NCBI GenBank assembly: GCA_018873245.2
Contig: JAEMBT020000002.1
Coordinates: 5,596,001 to 5,660,000, forward strand
Direction: 5' to 3'
Source: Archegozetes longisetosus
Taxonomy: Eukaryota; Arthropoda; Arachnida; Sarcoptiformes; Trhypochthoniidae
Length of the DNA: 64,000 nt
Part shown: one piece after another, positions 47,333 to 57,497 of the stretch
How positions within the stretch are numbered: the first letter of the stretch is position 1
How the letters are laid out: each line of letters starts with the position of its first letter
Notes under the pieces: model-generated
Database searches by the model: none
Seen by the model: the letters and a program-made list of their open reading frames with translations, nothing else
What the model was told of the DNA's origin: nothing
Position numbers and translations under genes: made by a program

Positions 47333-49210
47333 CAGGGATGTGCAAAATCGTGGATTCCCGATTTTTACTCCTTGGCCTAGTCTCCGGGAATTTAATATCA
47401 AGTCTCATAAGTAGACTTGTAGAATCTAAGTATAAAGTTTTATTGGCCTGAATTCTCCCGTCTTATAAATTTAGGCCCGATTATACCAGATTAAAAGGAT
47501 AAATCCCGATTCTCTTGATTTCATAAGTAATTAAAACCTTTTGTACTAAATTAATAGATTTTTAGAAGATTGGAATTTTTTCTTAACTAGCGAGTATTAT
47601 GTAAAATAGCTTAACTTTGTCGGCATTTTTATAAAACAAAGTACGTTATTCATAATTCGTTCTTTTACATACAAAATCAAACTGAAAATATACTAACAAA
47701 ACAAATTTTGTCTGACGTTAATACCATGCAATAGTTTTTAAGGAGTTTACAAATGCAATTAAATTCATGCGATTTGAGTTTTGCTTATACTTTCATCATT
47801 TTATGATTATTTTTGTCTACATCAAGAATTAAAATGAAAAAATTTATTATTTAGCTAGATATTTAAGTAAATTTTTTAGCCATTGAAATTCCTAAACAAA
47901 AATCTAGTCTAAGTTATAAATTAAATAAAGCAGTAATAAAAAATAGTGAATTGACGACTGATAGAGAAAGACTTTTTTGTACCATTTGCGACAAGAATAT
48001 AAAAGTAACAGAAAAACAATACACAACTCGAATTGATGAACACATTTCAAGTGGAGCTCATGTAGAATACCGTTTATTTTATAATTGATGAGTCAACAGA
48101 TAAATGTGAGCGACAAGTTTTAAATATATTAGTTGGAGTGCTAAATGGTGAACCAGTCAAGCCTATACTTATTGATGTAGAGTTTCTCGAGAAAACAAAT
48201 AACTTGACTGTACAACAAGCCTTTATTAACTGTTGTCAACTTATATAGCCTAAAAAAGTTGAATATGAAAAAGTGTTACTTTTAGTCATAGATCAAGCAT
48301 CTTATATGGTCTTAGAAGCGAAAAATTTGAAAACATTCTTCCCTAATTTAAATCATATCACTTGCATCGCTCATGCATTGAATAGAGTCTGTTCTGCAAT
48401 ACAAGAAAACCTAGAAAAAGTTAATAATTTTGTCTCAAAGATGAAAAAAGTTATGCTTAATTCAAAATCTAAACAATCATCATATCGACAGTTGACTGGA
48501 CTCAAACTTCCGCCTGATCCTGTAGTTACTCGATGGTGCACTTGGCTCGAAACTGCAAATTATTATAGAGAAAATTTCAATCCAGTAAAAAAATTCATTG
48601 ATAGCCTCAAATTAGAATCTAAATCTAAATCAGTTCAAAAAGTTAAAAAACTGGTAAATGAAAAATCATTTCATGATCAGTTATTAAGTGTCAAAGACTA
48701 CAAGTTTTTAATTGAAATAATAACAAAATTACACGAACAAAACATGAAACTGACTGATCAAATGGCTTTACTTAAAGAAGCTAAATTGAAACTAAGCGGC
48801 TTTGCTAAGGAAAAGTTGGAAAAGAGTCTTCTGAAAAATCCAGATTTAAAAGAGTTTTGTAAAAATCAAGATTTTAAACATAGAATGAAAACTGAATACA
48901 CGCCACTCGTATCTGTTGACGTCGAACGCTCCTTCTCGCAGTACAAGAATATACTAACCGATAATAGACAACGTTTACTTCCAGGAAACTTGAAAATGAT
49001 TATCATTATACAATTTAATTCTTTTCTCAAGAAATAGCTCATTAATGTATATTTTTAATTTAGAACAATACAAACTTTTGCTTTTAAATTTTCAAATAAA
49101 TGTTTTTTAACTCCCGAATTTACTGCTTTTTATTCCCGATTTTGGCCTTCTGAATTTCCCGGTTACCGACCGATTTGACTACTTTTAATCCCCGAATATG
49201 CACAACCCTG
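47333..49210 (+). mobile_element. hAT transposon, 1878 bp, with TSD
   Basis: Termini CAGGGATGTGCAAAATCG (left) and, reversed, CAGGGTTGTGCATATTCG (right); flanking ctcacaag (47325-47332) and ctcataag (49211-49218) match at 7 of 8. The paralogous array spacer at about 19746 carries the empty site as a single ctcataag. Encodes the relic at 47960-49037. Confidence 0.9.
47960..49037 (+). pseudogene. hAT transposase, internally deleted
   Basis: N-terminal BED-type zinc finger (LFCTICDKNIKV, then HISSGAH) at about 47970-48070. The frame then jumps to a core with IIDESTD (first catalytic Asp) at about 48080, an in-frame TAG at 48247, and LLLVIDQASYM at 48275-48310 (family usually TDNA). HITCIAHALNRVC, the domain with VVTRWCTWLETANYY, and the C-terminal dimerisation motif SVDVERSFSQYKNILTDNR follow, ending at 49037. 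The section between zinc finger and first Asp is shorter than usual, so an internal deletion is likely. From 48273 the frame is 254 codons unbroken. Confidence 0.8.
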
Positions 49211-49218
49211 CTCATAAG

Positions 49219-50035
49219 TTAGATAACGGAAATAGTTAAGTACCACGTGTTTAGCGTTTACATCATCTCATATCGAACTACACATATCTGAAAATGACTC
49301 AAATGTTCGTCACTTAAGAACCAACGGATTCACAACTTTACTGATTTTATACTTTCCTTTTATTATTTTCGCTTGTATTAAAGTTAGCAAATCATTTGGA
49401 CATATGAACAGTTTATTTCTTAGATAACAATATTTCTGTCTCCACTTATGTCACTGGCATATGTTAATCCTTGATTTTTGAGTCAAAATATTCATTATCT
49501 AATGCCATACAAAATTGTTATTTATATAATAAAATGCTTAAATGCTCTTTCTGTACGACCGGTCATAACCTTGTTCGCAGTGATCACAGAGAAATCAGGC
49601 TAATTTCAATGTTTTCCATCTGATACAAAGAGTTGATTAAAATGTTTTTTAGACTAAAAATTAGCTACTACTTTATTTTTGAATTTCGTAAATACGCCAC
49701 TTAATTCAGATATAATACAATTTAAATAAATAAAGTGCTGAACAGGAAAGACATTGCACTACATGCAAGTAACTCGCACACATAACAAACAAAAACAATA
49801 AGCAAAATTAAGTTGAACTTTTTTTACGTCAATTTTTAAGGTTTTTTAAGTGAAATTTGAAGTATGTTTTGTATATATGTATGTGTTTGTAATTATGCTA
49901 TTATAAATATTAGTGATTGTCATACAAGAAAAAGATTCCACGACTAATAGTAAAGTATTACAGTTATTCTAAGTTAAAAGACTAATACTAAATAATACAA
50001 TAGGAGTGAGTGAGTGAGTGAATGAGTGAGTGAGT

Positions 50036-50124
<89 letters not shown>

Positions 50125-50669
50125 GCCTATTCACAAAACTATTTGTTTAATAGTTTTAAATTGTATTATACAACTTTTTTAAAGATTTAGATTTTTTATG
50201 AACTTAATAACGGGCTTTTGCCCGTAGTTCTGGCTAGTAAATAATATAAATATTGAAATTATCATCAGACTTTATAGCAGATTCTTTCGGATGTGTGACC
50301 GCATTCTTTCTAACAAATCAATTTTAATGACGTATTTAATTGTGTACTCGTGTAAAAAAATAAACTTTAAGACCTACTTCTATTAAATGCGTATTCTCAT
50401 AGATTACAATAATGTTCTGTGAGAAAGACATAATTTATTGCATAAGCGACAAATTTTTTATATATTAGTAATCATATGAAAAGTCCGAGACAAAACGTTT
50501 GAGTGAGAATGTGCTAACTCAACCTAGCAGTAAAATTCATAATATAACTAAAATTGATCATAAGTCATAGACATAATATTAAGTGAACTTGTGAAACGCG
50601 TTAGATCTTGTTTAATTTTGCCGATAAAATGAGGTAAAATAAATCAGAACACTATCAAATAAACAAAAC
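49219..50669. repeat. Array spacer with (GA)n microsatellite
   Basis: Collinear with 19750-21060 and, at its right part, 54420-54780. Holds the microsatellite at 49999-50121. No gene. Confidence 0.55.
49999..50121. repeat. (GAGT)n(GA)n microsatellite
   Basis: About 40 bp of GAGTGAGT followed by about 80 bp of pure GA. An uninterrupted purine tract on the plus strand. Confidence 0.95.
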
Positions 50670-52215
50670 TTAAACCTCACTAGTAAGAATAAGTAAATAA
50701 CTAGAAGAATTTCGTCTAGTTGCTACCGCTTGTTGAGTAGATTTAATCCGATTATGTTCTATCAATTGAGAAAAGAATTTACTTAGTCTTTTAACTTGTA
50801 ATGTATTTCTAAATAACTTACCAATACTTCTACCTCTAATTGTTTTCATGCAGTACAGAAGGACTAGAATCGTTAAAATAGCACCAATAAACCAATTGAT
50901 AGATTCTTTATATCGGGAGCTCTCTTTACCATTAGATGTGTCGCTACCTGATACTTTATTTGTATTTTGACTAACTATACTAATGTCAATCTGTCAAAAT
51001 TTTTTTATTATTAAATATACTAAACCTTGGGTTTTAACTAAAACTTACTTTTTGTTCATGTTTTGTACTGAAGACCAGTGTTGAAGTTTGAGAGGTTTGA
51101 GGATATTCTATTGGGTATTTAGCAGAATAAGTCTATCCAAAAATGTAAAAAACAAAAAATTGAAAACTAATAATAAATTTGATTCATAAAACTATCACAA
51201 ACTTACACTAGATAGGTTGGTATTGATCTCGCTTATTTCTGATTTACCAGCAAATTCGTGTCCTTTGCCAAAGATACAATTATTATTAGAGCAAGGATTT
51301 GGACCAGTTAATAGTTTCCAAAAGTCCATTATAGTTAAGCAAACGATATTATAATCATAGCTAGCAACCAGTTCGGGTTGATTTCTTGAATTACTGTTAA
51401 TTGACAGACGGTATATGTTTCCTACATTGACCAAATAAACATGATCTCCAAATACGGCTGGTAATTTAGCAAATTGTAAGTGCCGTCTATCGTTCTTTAA
51501 TATGAGTTTGTAATTTCCTGAATAGTCAATAAACCCCAAATCGGAGTCGACATTGTTGATGAAGAAAATTCTTTCATTTCTTGAATCGATTGAAAAAATT
51601 GGAAATTCTTTAAACGTGAAAAATGTCAGTAAATTAGTTCCGTCTAGATTAGCCTTTAAAAGTTTGGCTTTGTTCTCCCTTTTGTCCCACTCAAGCCAGA
51701 AGACTAATTCCTTGCGAATGTCCAACTGAACGCTGGTCACTATGCTAGTTGCTTTGTAGATAACTTTACTCTTTGTTGGGTCTGTTATATGGGACCGCTT
51801 GATGCAGTTACAATTTATATCACGATAGTAAACCATTTGCTGAATGCAATCCAAAGCAAATGTATTGATAATGCCATCGATCAAGTTATTTGTAACATTA
51901 ACAAGAAAGTGATCGTTGTTCAGTATCACTTCTGCTTTATTGATTGTACCTTCCTCCAAAATTAGACCAAATTTTCCATTCTCACAGTAAGTGAAAGAAT
52001 TAACAGGACGGCTGGAGTTATACACACTTTTTTTTATCTCGATGTTTATCATAAAGATAAAATGCTTGAATCCCAATTTCTTCAATACAATTAATAACTA
52101 TGGGTTCATATTCAAGTTGATCCGCAATATTATCTGATTGGACTAAATGATAGATGAGTATCGTAAACATTAAATAAATTAAAAGTGTACGATTAATTTT
52201 AAAACATATATCCAT
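50670..52215 (-). CDS. Beta YWTD receptor G6, four exons, one frame break
   Basis: Exons 52215-51207, 51132-51049, 50990-50822 and 50758-50670, GT-AG introns of 74, 58 and 63 bp, phases 0, 0, 1. Leader MDICFKINRTLLIYLMFTIL. The frame breaks once, at eight A (52035-52028 on the minus strand) where one A is extra; this is the same site as in G5 and G7. The propeller reads MVYYRDINCNCIKRSHITD, LVFWLEWDKRE, ANLDGTNLLTFFTF, IFFINNVDSDLGFIDYSG, VYLVNVGNIYRLS. The EGF module is down to two Cys (PCSNNNC). The stalk is Thr/Ser/Gln rich, the TM helix is INWFIGAILTILVLLYCM, and the tail is the longest in the family (HNRIKSTQQAVATRRNSSS onward, stop at 50670). Confidence 0.72.
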
Positions 52216-53827
52216 CTTGTTGTTACACGAAATAAATGCGTTGATTTTTTATGACAACTCAAATCTCAGAGCCAAACGTGAAAGACTAAAGTGGTAGTGG
52301 AATAAGACATTGTTTGAGTTAAGCAAACAAACTACTGCTGAATGGCTTCTTTATAAAGATAAATGTTTCTAATAAGTTTGTAAAGTGATTGCCTTACCTG
52401 AAGCACACATACGCTTCAGAAGTATTTTTCGAGACTTATTGAGCCGCTTCTTCAAGGAATTTCTAGAAATTTCTTTACAACACGATTCGTATGAGACGAC
52501 GCTAGTTTGAAATTAAATAACTTTGTGAATGTAGCTGCTAAATCACTCAACTAGTTCAATAGGATGGCAGTAGTTAAAACGCTACCAGTAGTTGCAACAC
52601 ACATTCTAGTGACGAACTATAAGCAATTGTCATTTCATTGCTATTTTGCTTCTTGTGTTTATCACTACTTATTATATACAACAGATTTTCAGTCTAGAGA
52701 ATGACACGATAACTTTGCGGCCAACTGATTCTAATTATTACAGGTTAGTAAATTTGGTATAAAATCGATAGTTTATTAATATTATTTAATGATTATAAAC
52801 AACATACATAGAAACTTGAAACGAATGATTCAAAGACTAGTATAAGTTTATTTATTTCAACTTCATATAATAGATAACGCCTTTACATTTATAAATCTTT
52901 GCAACCATTGGCTATGCATTAACGCATAGTCGAATAGTTAACGTAGACTAACTACAGAAAATAAAGGTACACAAAGTAAATAATAAAACTTCAAATCATG
53001 ACATCATCTACCTTATAATCAAATTGTAATAATTGAATAAACTAAACCAAAATTAACATAATTCAATTAAGTTAGTACAAGTTAAATAAAATAATCAATT
53101 AAAACTAAATCTTAAATTATCCATAGGAAAATTATTATAGTTGTATGGCATAGGATAAATTGATTAAAGTAAATAAACTTATTTATGCAATTTAATCAAT
53201 CAAATTAATAACTAAGTTTTGGACTTAATTTATTCTATTCGTGAGAGCTTCAAATAAAGTTTATTTTTCTAAAGTTTGAATATATTTCGAATTTTTTTCT
53301 AAAACTGAATCAAAAAGTGAAGATTCGTATTCTGTGGGATATTTCTATTGTGTATTAATGTGTTTAAAAATACTTCAAATAAACAATTTCTGATTATATG
53401 TTTTGTTAAAGCTTTAGTTTTCAACTACGATGCCTTACGCTAAATGAAGTGAACCAATTTTTGAAAGTCTTTAAATTCTCATTAACTTGAATACTAATCC
53501 ATAATGTTATTTCGCCAAATTTCGATATCGCTTTCGATAAGCGAGTAACACTACTTATAAAACACTAAATAAACAAATCTTACAGATCGTTATATTTGCA
53601 TAAAATTTAATTTTAAATTTTATGACTTTGGGTAACTCAATTGGATTGCATAAAAAAATCAATTTAAACCTATACCAGGGTTCAATATCTAACAGATCAT
53701 TTTCCTTATTTTTAAAAATATTTTCTTTTAGTTTTCTATTGAATTAAATTTTATTTGATTTAAATAAGCTAATATTTAAGTTAAGTAAATGACTAGACAA
53801 TTCAAAACTTGAGCCTGATAAGAAATC
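52216..53827. repeat. Array spacer upstream of G6; no genes
   Basis: Collinear with 44700-45960 and 60230-61370; contains the conserved GCCTTACGCTAAATGAAGTG block and a small hairpin at 53504-53556. No gene. Confidence 0.55.
53504..53556. repeat. Conserved small inverted repeat in spacer
   Basis: TAATGTTATTTCGCC and, at right, GCGAGTAACACTA can pair around an inner TCGATATCG. Equivalent hairpins lie near 45698-45742 and 61080-61134 in the other units. May be a tiny TAGTG-type foldback element fixed before the duplications. Confidence 0.5.
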
Positions 53828-53925
53828 TTCGACAGCAACGGCTAGCTGTGAAGCAGCGAAGTGCAAAACAATTGGTTTTGCGAATGAGATTGCAGCTATT
53901 GTTATATAACGGCTACTGTTATAAA
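53828..53925 (-). pseudogene. Decayed VQ-protein exon fragment (copy 3)
   Basis: About 100 bp matching 61985-62085 of the VQ gene (AACGGCTAGCTGTGAAGCAG, CAAAACAATTGGTTTTGCGA). No open frame. Lies 1.6 kb beyond G6. Confidence 0.75.
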
Positions 53926-54089
53926 TCAGGTTAAATCTCTCTTCTAATTCTTAGTATTAATATGTCGATAAAACAAATGTAATAACTATAAACACTCAAA
54001 AATTTCGCATTATTATAATAACGATTGAATGGGTTCGATACAAATAGATTAGAACTTAAATTCTAAAAAATATAAATATTTTTGATACG

Positions 54090-54350
54090 AGCTTAAGTTA
54101 GGTTGAGAGTCAAAGTGAAATTTGTCATACGAAGTCTTATCTCATTCGATAAGATTAACTCATATTGTTTATATTAACCACAGGTATACTTTCACGCGTT
54201 AGCTGTCTTTACCTTACATTATCTTGACATGAAAAAGCCTATATTTATAATAACATCTAATTATTAAGGAGTGATTTAAGAAAATTAAGTAGGTATAAAG
54301 GAGTCAGATAAATATATATTAGCTCGAAAAAGTGATTTTCTTATGTCATT
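54090..54350. repeat. Upstream region of an alpha gene without the gene
   Basis: Collinear with 16480-16720, which is directly upstream of psi-G2: TTAAGTTAGGTTGAGAG at the left and TTAAGGAGTGATTTAA towards the right. At the left boundary the alpha coding sequence should start but AT-rich DNA is found instead, so the gene was deleted and its upstream flank kept. Confidence 0.6.
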
Positions 54351-55001
54351 CACATATCTTTGATCGTTGAACCAAAATATTCATTATCTAATGGGATACA
54401 AAATTGTTATAAATAATATAAGTATTGAAATCTTCGTCAAACTTTGAAGTAGATTCTTTCTAAGAAATCAATTTTGATGACGTATTTAATTGCGTACTTG
54501 TATAAAAAATAAACTTTAAACTTTATTTCTATTAAGTGCATATTCTTATACTTCACAATAATGTCGTTTTGTGGGAAAGACAATTTTAAAACAAGCGATA
54601 AAATTGTGTTAATAAATTGTTAGATTAGTAATCATATGAAAAACCCGAGACGAAACGTTTGAGTGAGAATATACTAACTAAACTTCGCAGTAAAAATCAT
54701 TAATAAAGCCAAAATTGATCATAAGTCACAGAAAAAATATTTAATGAACTCGTGGAATGCGTTAGATCTGTTTCTTACTCTTATCTTTTTACAAAAGCAA
54801 AATTTTGGCAGGAGATTTAACAAGTGTTTCCTATGCATATCACTAAATATAAATTAAATAAACTTATGTAAATTCAGGCCAAGTTATGCATAAACCAATT
54901 TATTTTAAATAATTCAAAACTATAGATGAAATATTAATTTTATCGAATAGCTAAATTATGCAATATAAGTATTGACGGAGTTTCAGTCAAATAAAACAGT
55001 A
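54351..55001. repeat. Array spacer, unit of G7; no genes
   Basis: Collinear with 20890-21800, 50240-50600 and 6100-6450. Ends at the pogo-like element. Confidence 0.55.
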
Positions 55002-55681
55002 CACTGAAAACTTAAGAGTTGGGCACCTGTCTATGTTGTGCATGTTTGAGTTAGTCCGGCATGATCCCATAGAGTTAACATTAGGGGAACCCTTGATATG
55101 TTGGGCACCTCTATAACTTAAAAGTTGGGCATACTTTTGCAGCCCTAATAGCATTATCAAGGCCTGCAAAAGTTGGGCATTGACGTGTATTGACATATAT
55201 TGACCTTCATTGACTAAGCGTAAAGTTGACAAAACCACGTTTTTCATTTGTCAACATTAGTTGTTTGATAGCATATCTGTGATATTGTGATAATTTCTGC
55301 AAAAAATTACTGAAATGTCGAACAAATCAAAAGTGAAGACTAAACTTAATGAGTTACCGCTATCAAAGAAAGTAGAATTGATTAATTATCTCAAGAGTGG
55401 TGCCTCAGAAAGAGATGCAGTAGAAAAGTATAATGTAAGTAAAGGAACAGTGTATAACATAAAAAAAGCGTTCATCTGAATATTTGGATAATTTTTAAAT
55501 GTATAAATTGGATATCTTTTATGCTTTTATCAATTTAACATTTGCATAAAATAAGTATTTCTTAAATTTAATAAATACATTAATTAAAAAATTTTGAAGC
55601 TTTTTTTCAAAAGTTGGGCACCTTTATGAGTTGGGCACTAAAATTCCGCCCGTAGTTGCCCAACTTTTAAAGGTTTCAGTG
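55002..55681 (+). mobile_element. Pogo/Tigger-like non-autonomous element
   Basis: Termini CACTGAAAACTTAAGAGTTG on the left and complement on the right (caacttttaaaggtttcagtg), flanked by TA at 55000-55001 and 55682-55683. GTTGGGCA recurs several times near both ends in each orientation, possible binding sites for the encoded domain. Codes only the small protein at 55315-55479. Confidence 0.85.
55315..55479 (+). CDS. CENP-B/pogo-type N-terminal HTH protein, 54 aa
   Basis: An intact frame from ATG to TGA: a basic start (MSNKSKVKTKLNELPLS), then helices KKVELINYLKSGASERDAVE and KYNVSKGTVYNIKKAF, the layout of the CENP-B N-terminal (pogo/Tigger) helix-turn-helix that binds transposon ends. The DDE domain and second HTH are missing: a stop comes directly after the domain. 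If translated it could bind the element's own ends, or those of full copies, and act as a competitor. Expression is unproven. Confidence 0.6.
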   Translation: MSNKSKVKTKLNELPLSKKVELINYLKSGASERDAVEKYNVSKGTVYNIKKAFI

Positions 55682-55683
55682 TA

Positions 55684-56285
55684 CTTGTAATTAGATTTCA
55701 AACAGATAGTAATATATTAACACGAAATAGAATTTTCTAATCATAAATATCCTCGATAATAACAATAAGTCAAGTGGGCAATTTCTTAGCCTAGATTTTT
55801 GTTCGTTGAGATTAATAATCAAAGAAAGCATTCAAAGGTTTCTTTAACTAATACGTGTCAAACTTTGTTAGGCTTATTCCATTACGTTGTTCATTATAAA
55901 AACTCGTTTTTAAAGCTCAGAAGTATTTTGATTAATTTATTGTATTCAGCCAAATTGAGAATTGAACAATAGATTCTAGATTTCATATATTTGAGTCAGT
56001 TAACTTGAACCGGCACTATATTAGAAACTTGTCATACAAATGCATTAATAAAAATAAGTAAAGCAAAGGGAATCTAATGCCTTGTTTCACGACAAAGACA
56101 AAATGAGAATGTTAAATCAGAAAATTATAAAATCTACATAACTTAGACATCATTGGTAGAATGAACACTTGAATATCCAGAATTTTGACTGATTGCTCCC
56201 GCTCCTTGTGTAAATATGGTCCGAAACTGTTCAGTCCGGACTGTTCTGTTCAACTGAACAGAAACGAAATCAATTAAGAAGAGAT
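55684..56285. repeat. Array spacer; no genes
   Basis: Continues the spacer interrupted by the pogo-like element and resembles 6480-6900 (TAATACGTGTCAAACTTTG, AGAATTGAAC). Near 56220 a short run of CTGTTCAGTCC/GGACTGTTC forms a hairpin. No gene. Confidence 0.45.
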
Positions 56286-56635
56286 TTTATTATTTCAATT
56301 AAGATTTCATTCATAAGTAACTTACCAATACTTTTGTCTCGAACTATTTTCATGAAATACAGAACGATTACCATCGCTATAATAGCTAAGTTAACATCAA
56401 TAAGTCAAGCGATAGCTACTTTTAGTCGGAAATTTTCTTTGCTATTAGATATGTCGCTACCTGATGTTTTGTATGTATTCTGATTAACTGTACTATTGTC
56501 AATCTATCAAATATTTTTTTCTATTATAAGATATACTAAACTTTTCAACCTCTAACTAAAACTTACTGTTTGTTCATATTCTGTATTGAAGATCAATGTT
56601 GATGTTTTAGAACCTTATGTTGAGAATTAGAGCTT

Positions 56636-56736
56636 CGTCAGTTGCATTTTATTTTCCTTCAAGTCGTTTTAATCTACAATTTCTAATGTTAGATATCAAC
56701 TAAAAACGGGTAAATGTTCGAGCTCTAGTCAGAATA
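56636..56736. mobile_element. Tiny insertion in exon 2 of psi-G7
   Basis: About 100 bp absent from G3, G5 and G6. Its ends read TAGAGCTTCGTCAG and, inverted, TAGAGCTCGAACATTTA, a possible TIR. Introduces a stop after YSD. Confidence 0.45.
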
Positions 56737-57497
56737 AGTCTATCCAGAGATGTATAAAATAAAATTGAAAAACTAGTAACAAATATGATTCATAAATCTA
56801 TAGCGAACTTACACTAAATAAGTTTATATTGGTCTCATTTGTTTCTGATTTGTGTCCCTTGCCAAAGACAATTATTATTAGAGCAAGGATTTGGACCAGT
56901 TAATAGTTTCCAAAGGTCCATTATAGTTAAGCAAACGATATTATAATCATAACTAGCAACCAGTTCGGGTTGATTTCTTGAATTACTGTTAATTGACAGA
57001 CGGTATATGTTTCCTACATTGACCAAATAAACATGATCTCCAAATACGGCTGGTAATTTAGCAAATTGTAAGTGCCGTCTATCGTTCTTTAATATGAGTT
57101 TGTAATTTCCTGAATAGTCAATAAACCCCAAATCGGAGTCGACATTGTTGATAAAGAAAATTCTTTCATTTCTTGAATCGATTGAAAAAACTGGAAATTC
57201 TTTAAACGTGAAAAATGTCAGTAAATTAGTTCCATCTAGATTAGCCTTTAAAAGTTTGGCTTTGTTCTCCTTTTTGTCCCACTCAAGCCAGAAGACTAAT
57301 TTCTTGCGAATGTCCAACTGAACGCTAGTCACTATGCTAGTTGCTTTGTAGATAACTTTACTCTTTGTTGGATCTGTTATATGGGACCGCTTGATGCAGT
57401 TACAATTTATATCACGATAGTAAACCATTTGCTGAATGCAATCCAAAGCAAATGTATTGATAATGCCATCGATCAAGTTATTTATAACATTAACAAA

